This document shows, one piece after another, positions 50,321 to 63,988 of a stretch of DNA of 64,000 nt (positions are counted from its first letter, which is position 1; each line of letters opens with the position of its first letter). The notes under the pieces were generated by a model that ran no database searches, had not been told where the DNA came from, and was given only the letters and a program-made list of their open reading frames with translations. The position numbers and the translations under genes were made by a program. The DNA is from Gadus chalcogrammus (lineage: Eukaryota; Chordata; Actinopteri; Gadiformes; Gadidae), in contig NC_079412.1 of NCBI RefSeq assembly GCF_026213295.1, forward strand, positions 17,923,890 through 17,987,889, given 5' to 3'.

Positions 50321-50920
50321 AGTGAACATCACCTTTGTGCGTCTAATGGTGTTAGTGTGTGTGTGTGTCAGTGTGTGTGTGTGTGTCAGTGTGCGTGTGT
50401 GTGTATGTGTGTGAGGGAGAGGTTGTTTGAAAGCGCAGGAGAGTTGAAATGCACACTGGCTGTCACTTTGTTGAGGGTCCCTGGAGGAGGGAGGTGGGAG
50501 ATTTTTTGGGGGGGCCAGTTTCACGTTTCTCCTTGCACCCTTGACTGAGGTAATAGATGCTTGTTAAAACGGTGTGTGTGTGTGTGTGTGTGTGTTTTTG
50601 TGTGTGTGTGTGAAGCGGTGTTCTGTTTTTTTAACCTATTTTCCATTGAAAAAAAAAAAAAGCCACAAGTTTATGTGTTCAGGAGCCCCTTTACCACCGC
50701 ACACACTCGCTCGCACGCACCCACACTTGCACACATTCAATGGGGTGGTGTTGGTTAACGCTGGGGTAAACGTTACCAGCTGCAGCACCGCTAGCGGACG
50801 GCTTCAACTCTCTTTGAACCCGCGTGTTACGTGACCACGTCCTCCATTTAATTCACCATTCCTCCTCTGCTGCCTTCCCCACAACCTCTCCTTCTACCGT
50901 ATCCACGTAGCTCCTCCCCC

Positions 50921-50930
<10 letters not shown>

Positions 50931-50991
<61 letters not shown>
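50931..50991. repeat. (CA)n microsatellite
   Basis: About 60 bp of CA. Confidence 0.95.
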
Positions 50992-50994
<3 letters not shown>

Positions 50995-52740
50995 AGCTCC
51001 TCTCTCCACCAGCAGCGTCTCTCCCTCTATCTCTCTCCTCTCCAAGGTCTGCCACGCCCACCCATTCTCCTTTACCCTACCGCGCTGGACTGCCGGCTCC
51101 AAACGGTGCTGTCTGATTGGCTGCCTCACCCATCCCCCCAACCCCCCCCCCCCCCCTCTCATCCACACACCCGAGGTCATGCGTGTCGGCGCTGTGATGT
51201 CACGGAGGCTTGTTTATCCATACCTCCTGAGCATAGTAGTGTGGGAAAAGGAACCTAGATACACACTGCTTTACACGTATACACACGCACAAACACAGTT
51301 GTTATTTAGCGCCAGAGCACTACGTCTCATTTAGTTTTGATGCCGAGTGTGCAGATTTAGCTTTGCATGGTTTATCTACACATTTGGCTTTGTTGGCGAT
51401 GTGTAATAAATAGTAAGCTGAATATATATGGTACCTAGCAGTCTACTAAGGGCTGCTCGCCACCACCATCATCATGAGCTTTGAGGAATCTTTGTCCTAC
51501 TGACAATCTGTTGTTTCCAAACTGCTGTATTCTCCCATTCTGATTCCAGTGAAGGAACCACAGGCTTTATCCGTTTGCTAGTTTTGGATCTCGCAGGCAG
51601 AGTTGAGCACTGTAGTCACATTGGTTCCTTGACTTCACCTTCAGCTGAGAAAATCACCTTGTAGTAGCTGCATTTCCTTTATTGCATCTTTTTTATGCTC
51701 TCTTTTGGCGATAGACGGTACATTTGTTCATCCCGAGAGACATGAGTAGTATCAAACGAGCGTTGGTATTAGAATGATGTTTTTAAGTGGAACAACCTGC
51801 CCAGAATGTGGCTCTCTAGCACACAATAATAGATTGTGGTTCCTTTGTGGGGAGTTCTTTCTACAACACCTGTGTCGAGATGCATGTGTTAACAACCAAA
51901 ACCCGGGAACGCAACCTGTGTACGTTTCGTAGTTTCCTATAAGATTATATACTACTGTATTTTTAGTGTGGAGGCGTTGGTACTCTTCCTCAGCCCGTGT
52001 TAGGAGTGTGCATGTACATGCATGTCTAACAGGAGACTTGTTGACCAGGATGTAATATCATCTCCAGTCGGGATTCGGAGGCTGCCCACTCAAGTAACCA
52101 GCAGGTGAGCCGCTTGGGTGTGACTCTGTGGGGCGGAGAGGACTCGGTCCGTGAAGCTGTATCCGATGAGGTGAGATGTGAAGTGGAGAGCTGGTGTGGA
52201 TGGAGAGGCCACACTCAGGACTGCTCATGCTCAGCCAACTGAGAGCTAGCCGGTCGGTTACGTCTTTAGTGTGACTTGGCTGGTCTGCCCAACAGCCGGA
52301 GAGAAAGTCTTCATTTTGAAATCTAAAACAAATCAAAGATGTTTGCATTTCTGAAACATAATTTTCAGAAATAAGTTGAGTATCTCTTGAGTATCTTTTA
52401 AGCTCTAGTAAAGTCAACTCGGTATCAGGGGAAGTGGCCAGTGGACAAACTCTCCTCAACACTAGAAAATGCGGCAGTAGAGCAGACACCTACGCCAAAG
52501 AATCAGTTTGAGAGAGGCCTGGCTTGGAGGGAGCCAATTGGCCGCTTTGAGAGGAGTCTGATGACACCCCACAAAGCCCCCCTCCGTCAGGTATATTCAC
52601 GAAAAGAGGAAGTGGGCGGGGGTCCCCAACAATCATCCTGAACCTTGTGGTGGTGTTACGCAAATAAATTGCGATATGCCATCACCCTTTTTTGTCTGAT
52701 TGGCTTGAAAAATTCATCACTTCTTACTCTGCCCATAAAA
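50992..52740. other. Non-coding stretch, no gene seen
   Basis: No recognised coding sequence. A poly-C run is near 51144-51156. The rest is unique sequence with short open frames only. Confidence 0.4.
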
Positions 52741-52855
52741 CTACCAACCAAATGCCCAACTGACATCAGATGTCAGTTGGGCATTTGGTGGGTAGCCGTG
52801 TCTGTCCGTGTTTCTGTGTCAGATGATCTGACACAGAAACACGCACAGACACGGC
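52741..52855. repeat. Two abutting near-perfect palindromes
   Basis: Palindrome 1 is 52741-52795: 27-bp arms, centre A at 52768, one mismatch. Palindrome 2 is 52795-52855: 30-bp arms, centre G at 52825, one mismatch. They share base 52795. Arm sequences differ (AATGCCCAACTGACATC versus TGTTTCTGTGTCAGAT). With single-base centres they would form hairpins with minimal loops or a cruciform. Confidence 0.95.
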
Positions 52856-55800
52856 GAGAACATAAACTTTTGCGAAGGTAATAATGAACTTTGGAAATGG
52901 GGAAAGTTCAATTCTGGTTTTCCACTATAAAAACAGTTTTGCTTGCAGCAGTATCCATTGATTTGCAATGGTCTAAAGCTAAATGACAATTACCCTTAAG
53001 CCATAACCCTGCAGTACTACACAATTAAAGGTCCAGCATGTTACATTTTATGGCATCTAGTTTCGATGTGCCAGATTGCAATCCATTGAATAACCCATTC
53101 CCCACCCCTCCCTTTCCAACAACTACGGTGGCCTTCAACGGTCTGTATTGTGTAATGTGCAAGTAGGTTAATACATTTCTTATTTCGACTGCAAATTTTA
53201 AGGTCATAGTTTACAACTAAAGGTTATTTTACAATCAAGGCAATTGTGTGTTGCGATTTTTTCCCACGTCAGTAAAATAATAAAGTCACTGTCGATTTTT
53301 GATGGCTTTACCTGTGGATGAATCAGTTCAACCAATCACCATCGGGAATCTTTGTCTCTGTAACTATGTTCACTATGTATGTAGGAAATGGCAGATGTAC
53401 ATAATAACCTATTAACTATTAACTATAAACATTAGCTGAAACAGGGGGTTCACTGACATTTAATAACATGTTTTCTTTAGAGCCGTTTGTCTCTTCTTTG
53501 CTATAGTAGAAACATGTCTGTGCAACATGGCGGCCTCCGTGGAAGAGGACCCAGTCCCTAAGTAGATATAAAGGACTCATTCTATGTGATTATAACACAA
53601 GCAACATTTTTCATTAGATTATACTTTGTTTAAAACATATTGATGAATATTATATTCAATTTCTGCCAAGTCCGTTGATGCCACTAAATTCTACACACTG
53701 CTCTTGGATTTTTTATATGGGAGCTCAAAAACAACACTAATTTGGTTAAACTTGGTGTTAGTTATTTGAGTGTGGAACAATCAAAACTTGGTTGAACTAC
53801 ACTATATTGGAAATGGGCCCACAGGGTGATCCCAGGTGGCACATTTCTGATAGTTTAAACGTTTTGCCCAAAAACGAAAAAAGCAACTGCTTTCAGTTGT
53901 CTTGTAGAAATGCCTTGATAGGAAAGCGCTTTGAGGCACTCACATTTACGATACAGGTGTAGCCGCATGCTCTGATTACCGAGCGTTTGCCTGAACAATG
54001 TTCTGCGTCTGCGGGAGCAATTCGTATCGCGCCACGCTAGCACGCAAACAGTGAAACAAATTACAATGGAAGTGAACAACCGGCATATAGAGACATGCCA
54101 ACGGGTGTCTGGTGATCTAACAAGTCTAAAAATAACACGAGAGGGAGAGAGAAGGGAGGGGGAGGGGGAAGGGAGACGAACATGATAAAGACAGACGGGA
54201 CGGGAGGGAGTCATCAATAATGTACCTGGAGGCCATGTTGAGTTTGACCTTTCGGATTGGTCACCTGTGCTCAGCCAAGCAGCCTTCTGATTGGCTGGAG
54301 AGGCTTTTGTTTTGTGTCGGATGCAAATTGTAGGCCTGCTATGTTGGGAAACTCTTATCAGCGAGTTGGTCAGTGGCGCCGCTGACGTACGCAGCAGACA
54401 CGCACGCGCACACAGACATCCTACACTTGAACTCAATTTGACACTGCTCGCCTCTTAATCGCAGCTAATTTCAACAGCTCAGGGTTGAACAGTTAGAATA
54501 AGGCGAGAGCGTTGCTGGAACCCGTGTGGGGGAGGGGCCAACTAATTCTTCACGTGTGGTTGCCAGGTCTGTGACAAACACTGCACAGGGTAGTCTTATG
54601 GGGCTGCTTCAGGGTGTATGTTGACTGACAAAAATGAGTTGGCCTAATGTTAGGGAGATGATTGTTGCTGATTGACCAAAATAGAAGAAAAAAAACAGTT
54701 TTGCTTGCACTTCAAGGGAATAGACAAAGGAATAAGCCACATGGTGGTTATTGTCTTGTTTGTTTGTGTTGAACACTGTTTATACTATGTAACCTGAGCC
54801 TGCTGGGTAAACCAGTCCTACCAAGGCAGTAGTGGGGGGGGCCTTTCTAGATACAAAGATGCTTCACGACACAAACTTGGATGATTCTGCAACGATACAG
54901 ATATAGAACATAATCTGGAATTTGGGATATAATTAGCTCTACCTGAAAAAAATAAACAGGACCCGACCATTCATTACATTGTGATTAAAACAGCCAACAT
55001 TATAGCCTAATAATTGTTTTTGTTTTTTTTCATTGATTTTATAGCTACATGAATTAAAAAAATAATTATCTTAAATAATAGACAACAAATAATTGAATTT
55101 AATATATTGAATTCCGTATACTTCATACTTCCATCAGACTGTTTGTTTTTCTCGTACTGTCCAGAAGGTGTTTTCTGCTGTCTACCGCCTGTCTGTGTGA
55201 ACCATGATAGCCAACACACTATTTTAGACACCACATGGACTTTTTATCTCATGCTGTCTACTGTTGTTCTGTGTATTCTGTATTCCATGTCATGAAGCAC
55301 ATTCATCGCCCACGCATAGTAAAAAACAAACCAAGGATCACGCAGGTTAATAAAGAAGATCATACATGTGATCTTAGCTGTACATTGCTAGTTGTATAAT
55401 TATTTAGGTCAAACCATAAAAGTAATTCACAATAATGATCATAGTTCATTCAACCTTTCATTCACTCACTTGAGTTCTCATTTGACTTTCTGTATTTATA
55501 TCACGGGACAGCCTGTTTTCCACCCTTAACGACAGAATGGGTTGATTGTCAATATGACCCAAAGCGACCCAAATGAGCGTTCCCTGGTCCATTACCCCTA
55601 CCGACCGGGTGAAGAGGCCAGCAATAAGTCACATATGTCAAGTTTCGGTCTGCCGAAACAAAATGCATGCATACATTGCAGTGGAAATATTTCTTGCGAG
55701 ACATTAGTTCAGTAAATGTATATGAAGTTTCGATTTTTAATTGATGCAACGTTTTCAATCGTTGCTCTGGTGGTTAATATGGGCACTGAACCTGCTGAAA

Positions 55801-57116
55801 CTACCAGTTTGTTTGAAGCATTGTCTTTACGTTGGGTAGTCATCTGAGCTCTTACTTTGTTTTGTGATATGTAACGTATTTTCTGATTTTCTGTCAATAA
55901 AGATTTACAGTTGAGAAATATGCAGAGAATGGGTTCACTCTCAGTTTCCCCAGTGTGCAAAATAGAGCAGTCCTTCACTTGTCATTATTCACAAATCCCA
56001 ATGTTAGTAGAAACTAGTGAAGTTTCTTTAACCTCATAGGACCAGGTTGCTGCCCACCTAATTCTCTCTGCTTTCTGTAAACTTAACTGGCTGCTCTGCG
56101 ACTTTAATGGAAGATGCGAGCGAGAGCAAATTCCCAAATAATTCAGTCTCTAAACGCCATAGCTGAAGCATCACGTAGCAATACCAAGTACTTACATGAC
56201 ATAGTTCCTACAATTACAAGAAAAACAAGATTTTCCTGAAACCACAGCGCTAATGTCCGCTGTAGCTCAACCCGTGCTCAGCTTGAGAGTGAAGCCGTTG
56301 ACAGTGCTCCTTTCATGGGCACGGATTTCACAATGATTCAGGGTATGACGCGAATACCGTTCTGTTCTAATGTCGAAGTTTTACGTGTATCACACCTGAT
56401 ATATCATTTTTGCTTGTTAAGCTTGGTATTTGGGTTGATTGATTCAACAGCATTTTGTCTAGCTTAGGGGTAGAGCTAACCAAATGGGTAACCCGATTTT
56501 AGCCTGGTTTCATTGTTCAGGAAAATACCAGTGTGAGTGTTGGTGGTTGGGTCACAGTTTATTGGGGTCATGAGTCAGGGCAGTTTTCATAATATGAACC
56601 CTATAGGCTGATTAACAATGTCGGCCTTTGACATGTATGTGTTGTTAGTCTGTCATAGTTAATATTTTTATCTGTGCCACAGCATTTTTTAATAAAATCA
56701 AAGAAAATGCGTTTTTAGAGCGTTGTTTGAACCTCAACTTGAACACAAGACTACATTTCCCTGCAACATTTGGTCTGATTTATCTGACTGCTCGGAAGTG
56801 TAGTTATGTGCAGTAAAATGGAAAATTGAGGAAGCGATACATAGAGATGCATGGAGAATCGTTGAGTATTTGAATCATTGACTGGTGAATCTTAATCTAA
56901 TCAAATCTTTAGGCCAGGGAATATTTAACACTCAATGTTCAACTTTAACTGCTAATAATTTTGATCTCTGATCCTTTGAAACCAAGACAGACAGAGAAGC
57001 AAATATAGACAAACTGATGTACCATGAGAAATATTGAGAAGAATACCAATCCCAAAATGTTAAAAGCAAATAGCTTTAAGTTTGTATTTTGTGTGAGGGT
57101 TAAAGTGGCAAGGCAA
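52856..57116. other. Non-coding stretch, no gene seen
   Basis: Mostly AT-rich unique sequence. A more GC-rich patch at 54,120-54,430 carries two inverted CCAAT boxes (ATTGG at 54256-54260 and 54290-54294) and GGCGCCGCTGACGTACG, which may be regulatory. No exons recognised. Confidence 0.4.
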
Positions 57117-57159
57117 GTTATCTTGATCCCTGATCTAACAGTTCAGGGATCAAGATAAC
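57117..57159. repeat. Perfect 17-bp inverted repeat with 9-nt loop
   Basis: GTTATCTTGATCCCTGA is followed by a 9-nt spacer and its exact reverse complement. It is a stable hairpin. No T-run or other sign of a transcription unit follows. Confidence 0.95.
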
Positions 57160-57168
57160 AGTCTTCAC

Positions 57169-57173
<5 letters not shown>

Positions 57174-57201
<28 letters not shown>
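57174..57201. repeat. (AC)n microsatellite
   Basis: About 14 AC units, followed by a short CACCGGCACCGG repeat near 57215-57232. Confidence 0.9.
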
Positions 57202-57206
<5 letters not shown>

Positions 57207-57567
57207 TGGACTAAACCGGCACCGGCACCGGCACCCCCACTCTGAATCAGGGGCTGTGCCCTCCCACCTGACCCAATCACTGGGCAGAAAAACTTTCCTT
57301 TTTCAGGAGGAAAAAGAGCAAAGGAAGGGAGGGAGTAAGTCATGAGGGGAAGGAAGACGAGCCAACAGTTGGGCCGCTAAAAGCTAAGCTGAACGAGGGA
57401 GATAAAAGCAAAGAATAAGGGAGAGAGATAGAGGGAGATGGATGCAGAGATAACTGGGGAGATGGATGGAGATTGGGAGGGCGAGGTAAGGTGATCTGTC
57501 TCTGTGAGCAGGCTGTCCCGCAAGACTCGAAGTGTTTAAATGTGAAGAAGCTCGGCCTCTGGTTGAG

Positions 57568-57570
<3 letters not shown>

Positions 57571-57637
<67 letters not shown>
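57571..57637. repeat. (CT)n microsatellite
   Basis: About 62 bp of CT, ending in CTCCCTCT. Confidence 0.95.
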
Positions 57638-57936
57638 TCACTAATACCTGTTCAGCCCCATGTCAGGGTGCGGCAGCCAGGCTAGGGGGAGAGAGGGAGT
57701 GAAAGAGAGAGGGAGAGAAAGAGAGTAAAAGTGCATACGCCTGCCTGTGCCTCATTATCACAGGTGGATGGAGTGGTGGGTGGTTATGGGTGTGGGTAGG
57801 GGTTGGGGGGATGAGGGTGGAGAGAAACTGCAGATTCAGGGAGGAGAATGGAACAACAGGGGGGCGTCCTTCATCGGCTACGACTGCTAATTAATCAAAA
57901 GCACCTACTCAAGAAGCGGGTGTATATATACATAAT

Positions 57937-57977
57937 ACACACACACACACACACACACGCAAACACACGCACACACA

Positions 57978-58076
<99 letters not shown>

Positions 58077-58092
58077 ACACACACACACACAC
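57937..58092. repeat. (CA)n microsatellite
   Basis: About 155 bp of CA with a few short interruptions. Confidence 0.95.
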
Positions 58093-59201
58093 ATATGGTC
58101 CTTTTTTCTGTCTCTCCTCTGTGCTCACTCCGTTCCCTGAACGTGTACACACACACCCACTCGACACACAAACCAAGAACACATGCACACGAATAAGTGG
58201 GCACTTGAATACGCACTAGTTAACACATTTTCAGACGGGGTGTGGAGGGGGGACCGTGTGTGTGTGTGTGTGAGTATTTTCGGTGCTGCATTGTGTGTTT
58301 TGGACTGTGGACTCTGGTTGGTGGTGGTGCTCTGGCATGCATTTCGTATTAGCTGTTGAACTTCACCTCTTCCATTGTCTGACAAGGGCTGCGATACAGT
58401 CTGAAACAATGCGGCGGGGGCAGGCGACGAACGCAGGGACGCTAATGCAGAGCCCAAACGAGGAGCACGTAGGAGGGGGAGAAACAGGGAAAATATGGAT
58501 CGTTTTTGAAAGCAAAAAGGTAGAAACCGCCGGGAGTAAGGGGGGCTCTTGGATTATTACAGACAAATTCTTCGAGTGGGTCAAAGTTCCCCCGGCAGCC
58601 GGTGCTGCTTTCTGATTGGCTGCAGAAAGGTGAAATTAAAACCACGGTAAACTTTTGACCCTGTAGTAGCTGGCTGGGAACGCCCATCGCTGGTGAGAGT
58701 CCGCCTCTCTCTCTCCCTCTGTTTCTCTCTCTCGTTCTCTCAGCCTCTCTCTCTCGCTCTCGTTCGCTCTCTCTCTGTCTCTCTGCGTCTGTCTCTCACT
58801 CACCAGCTCACTCTGCTTCTGTGTCACTCACCATCTCCCCTCCCCCTTTATTCCCTGTCACTTTATCTTTCACTCTCGCTGTTCCCCCTCTCTCTCTCAC
58901 TTTCTTTCTCTCTGCTCTATCCATCTCTCATTCCCTCACACTATTTCTTGGTCCCCTCCTCTCTCTGTCTCTCTCTCTTGCTCTCATTCTCCCTGTACCC
59001 GCCCTCCCCTCTCCGTCTCTCTCTCACTCTCTGTCTCTGTCCTTAGTGCATGCATGCCTTGCTGCATATAGCCTGATGGGAGGGAGGGAGGGGGGGGGGG
59101 GAAGGCAGGAAAAGCGGCTGGGGGGAGGGGCAGAGAGGGAGGGAGAGACAGCCGGTGGGGAGGTGGGGATAGAGTGAGAGACAAGCAATATAAAAATACA
59201 G

Positions 59202-59211
<10 letters not shown>
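58093..59211. other. Non-coding, CT-rich stretch
   Basis: CT-rich low complexity at 58,700-59,040 and a G-run near 59,090. An open frame at 58,283-58,615 has no recognisable domain and I do not call it. Confidence 0.4.

Positions 59212-59241
<30 letters not shown>
59212..59241. repeat. (GA)n microsatellite
   Basis: About 30 bp of GA. Confidence 0.9.
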
Positions 59242-59245
<4 letters not shown>

Positions 59246-59424
59246 GAGAAGGGAGGAATGCAGCCTTCTTGACTGTGTGCCACGATAGCACAAACTGTTC
59301 CCTGTTATATAGCAGCGAGGACGAATAAGATGCAGATCTGTGGAAAGTGGAGGAAAATGACTCAATAGTCTCATAACTGGGGGACTGTTGCTCCGACCGG
59401 GGGTTGGTTGGCACGGCAGCGAGC

Positions 59425-59520
59425 GGGGGGAGGGGGGGGGCAGTGTAAGGGCATGATGTGGGATGGGGTGGGCTGGGGCCCACGGGGGGGGGGTTGGGGG
59501 TGGGGGTAGGGGGGGTTTGG
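59425..59520 (+). repeat. G-run cluster with G-quadruplex potential
   Basis: At least six runs of four or more G within 96 bp on the plus strand, with short loops. This fits the usual G-quadruplex pattern several times over. Confidence 0.6.
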
Positions 59521-59891
59521 GTGTGAATCTTTCGCACAAATGTTTTCTCTCATTACACATCAAACGGCTGGAGGGGGTCTGGAGTGGGCCGATTGAACAT
59601 GATTTCATGAGCTAACTGAAAGCACAGCCCCCCTCCCCGCCCAGCCCCGCCAGCTCTGTTTGATTCCCACGTGACCGTGCACACACACGTGCACGCCGGC
59701 CCCCACCCCCACGGCCGCCCCCCTCCCACCTGCATTCGGTCACTTGCAATTTCCAGTGCGGTCTGTAGACATGTGGCTGACGGCCGTCCCTACAAGTCGT
59801 CACGCTACGACGCCGGCTGTTAGCAGCGCCGCCATGCCGTCAACAGTTCTGCCTCGTGTACCTGGTTGACGAGCCCTGCGCACGCACACAA

Positions 59892-59895
<4 letters not shown>

Positions 59896-59931
<36 letters not shown>
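59896..59931. repeat. (CA)n microsatellite
   Basis: About 36 bp of CA. Confidence 0.9.
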
Positions 59932-59933
<2 letters not shown>

Positions 59934-60107
59934 CCGCACACACACGCCGGCATTCCACAGTATGCTTTAGCATATCATCTGCATATCCTAGGAGTTCACG
60001 AGAGCGAATCCCTCTTTTTTTTCTGCTTTTCCAAACGCGCCCCCAAACGACTAGCAGCAGACGTCTGCGTCATCGGTGGCTACGTGTGGGGAGAGAGGTG
60101 TGAAGGG

Positions 60108-60600
<493 letters not shown>

Positions 60601-60603
60601 TAG

Positions 60604-60712
<109 letters not shown>

Positions 60713-61192
60713 CCCCAAACAAATACTCAACACACAAATACTCAACACAAATTCACCATGCATCCTGATAGGCAGGGAGCATCACACTGCAATGCACACA
60801 GACTATTGAGCAAAACACACACACACAAGTCGTTAGATAAGGACTCCATCCCCCTCTAATAGGAAAGAAGATTGATACCGACAAGAATAAAACCGATTTC
60901 TCAAGATGTCGCTCCCTCTTTCTGCTTAGCTCCCTCTCTTTAAATATTTAGAGCAACCCTGGTGTGTTTTTGTTGCCTATTGTGCAGTCATGGAATTGTT
61001 GATTATATTTCTCCCACTGATGCTAATGTAATTTTGCTGATGGGGGGGGGGAGCATGGCCCAAATGCAAACGGGTCGCACCGTGCACATATGGGGTCGAT
61101 GTGCTGGGACATGTGATGCACGTGCAATGGGTCAATTGCAAATCGATAGCTGATTGGCTTGATTATATTGTGTGCAGAATCGACTCTTCTGC

Positions 61193-61408
<216 letters not shown>

Positions 61409-61740
61409 AGGGGGGGGGGGGGGTTGCATGTTGCCATGCAGTTTCCCTCCGTACACAGCGTTTGCTTTGGTCCGTGGGAGTGATGGATGGCAGGCAGGCA
61501 GCTAATGTGATTTAGATGCTCCACCAGGAGAGAGACGGGGAGCAGAAGAGTGAGAGCAGTGTGTGTGTGTATGTGTTTGATTGCATGTGTGCTTCCGACT
61601 GCTCTGTTTGTGTGTCAACCTCGTTCTCTCTCTCTCTCTCTCTCTTTCTGTCCCTCCTTCCCTTCCTGTCTCCCACTCTCTCTCCTCCCATTACTTTCCC
61701 CGTGCTGTGCAGTTTTTGGACTCTAAGCAAATAAATGTGG

Positions 61741-61762
61741 TGCGTGTGTGTGCGTGTGTGTG

Positions 61763-61827
<65 letters not shown>

Positions 61828-61970
61828 GCGTGTGCGTGTGCGTGTGTGTGTGTGCGTGTACGTGCGTGCGTGTGCGTGTGCGTGTGCGTGCGCGTGCGCG
61901 TGCGTGTGCGTGCGCGTGCGCGTGCGCGTGCGCGTGTGCGTGCGTGTGCGTGCGCGTGTGTGTGTGTGTG
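61741..61970. repeat. Compound (GT)n, (GCGT)n, (GCGC)-rich repeat
   Basis: About 230 bp of almost strictly alternating purine and pyrimidine. GT dominates on the left and GCGCGT-type units are dense in 61,860-61,960. Confidence 0.95.
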
Positions 61971-63672
61971 AAGTGGGGGTGGGGTGGCATGGTAATTCTG
62001 CCCTCACACTGTCAGCACAGAGAAGGTAAAGGTGTGGAGGGGGTGGCTGGGAGAGCGGGGGGGGGGGGCAGAGGAGAGGGGAGAGGAGGAGGGCTGGGGA
62101 GGTGGAAGAGAGACGTAGAGAGGAGGGAAGGTGGAGATGAGTGGGGGAGGGGTAGAGGTGGCTGGCGTACTGCATGCCGACCGTCTCCTAGACCGCACTG
62201 ATTGTGGGCTTATTGTGAGCCAATTATGTAGCATTCCCACTGAGAAAGTCTCACTTGCGTGTGAGAGTCATGTGCCTCTGTGTGTGCACATCTGTTTGAG
62301 TGTGCGACACGTGTGTGTGACATGAACACACGTGTGTGAGCGGCAAAGGGTAACAAAGAGGGCTTTGGCTTAATGTGTGGTAATTTGGGAAATAGCTACG
62401 TTGCTGTAACACGCTTAATATGTATGTCACGCTCGCATACGGGCCCTTTTAGATTTCAGCTCTGTCAAGTGTCATTGAGGTCCTTCCCCGTCATGCTCTC
62501 CATCTTAGACTCTCTGCAGAGGAGAAGTGATCTCTCAATGGAGCACTGTGGCTCTGGTTGGGCGGCAGATGTATTGATGATCATCTTGGGATATTCAGCT
62601 TGGCAGGTGGTTAAAGCCTGCAAGGTGCATCCCATGAGCGTATACAGGTTCATCATGAACCAACGCCACTGTGAACCCACACACCAAACCGTCCACAGAC
62701 CGGTATCCACGTTAGCTTCACAGCTCACGCAAAGACCCAACGAAACGGGTCACTCTCCATCAAGCTGATCCATTGGTTGGACTTGACAGCAGTCTACTTT
62801 TTTATGGTGTCTACTCGTTGAAGTACAGTTTCATTGTCCTACATATAGGCTTCATGATATCTTCCCAGAGTGCCAAGAGATCCATGCCCAGGTAGATGGG
62901 CGTTCGAACACTGTGGGGGGAACGGAATCGGTGACCTGCTTAGTGTATGACTTGGTTGTTCTGTTGGTCCGTTGCCGTGGCAGCAGCCTGCTGACCATCA
63001 GGGCGGGGCTAGGGGGCGAGAATGGGAGGGGCATATTGATTGACCTATTACACAAACGAAGCCTGAATAGTGTCTGTCCCTGGCCGAGGTCCCATAGTGT
63101 CCATTAATGCAGCTCGTTTTTTACATTGAAACGGAAAGAGAGAATCTTCATCAGATGCTACACCTTTACAACCAAGATATATTATCCCCGTATACAATAG
63201 TAAGAGAAAGGTATAAGATGCTTTTCTCCGCCTATGTACTTCGTCTTTATGACATTAATACATTGTATTAATTGTTGGAGGTAATAAAGTTAAGGCCATA
63301 TTGTGTGCTGCCGACATTGATTGCAGGCTTAAGTGTGTTATAGTGAAATGCAAACGGAATGCATTTTCAGTTACAAATCGGTCAATTCCTGCCACTATCT
63401 CACTTCCTCCTTGACTTTCTTTTTCCAACAACCCTAGTTTGAAAGAGCTGCTATAAAAAGCCAAGAATGCCATGTTAAAAAATGTGTTAACAAATGGTCC
63501 TTTTCTTGTTGAGTCATATCAAGGCTAGTAACTTGAGGGATGAAAAACACACGTTTATTTGTAAAACATATCGACTAAAAAACTTATTCCGAAAGAGAAA
63601 AAGGTCCACTTTACCTCACTCATTGCTCTCACCTTGGTACACACACAACAACACCAGACGCTGGTCGGTGTT

Positions 63673-63678
<6 letters not shown>
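61971..63678. other. Non-coding stretch with a possible retroelement trace
   Basis: G/A-rich at 61,975-62,160, then unique sequence. On the minus strand at about 62,830-63,000 two frames give VTDSVPPTVFE and TPIYLGMDLLALWED. The second resembles the C-terminal GxDxL block of retroelement aspartic proteases, but the match is short and frame-shifted. No other gene seen. Confidence 0.3.
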
Positions 63679-63736
<58 letters not shown>

Positions 63737-63757
63737 TGTGTGTGTGTGTGTGTGTGT
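63679..63757. repeat. (GT)n microsatellite
   Basis: About 80 bp of GT with two TCTG interruptions. Confidence 0.95.
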
Positions 63758-63865
63758 CTGTGACTGAACAGTGTCTGTGTCTCCCTCTGCTCCCCATTGG
63801 TTTTCCTTTAAATAGATCCATGTGTTGGCCTTGCTACATGTTTAATAGATCAGTCTCATGGATGT

Positions 63866-63988
<123 letters not shown>

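Noticed and set aside
52741..52855. Reading the double palindrome as a pair of microRNA precursors
   Set aside because: Single-base centres leave almost no terminal loop and arms are 27-30 bp with one mismatch, unlike typical precursors with loops and bulges.
53855..54436. Minus-strand 193-codon frame
   Set aside because: No motif; the frame falls in GC-raised, possibly regulatory DNA and no homology is apparent.
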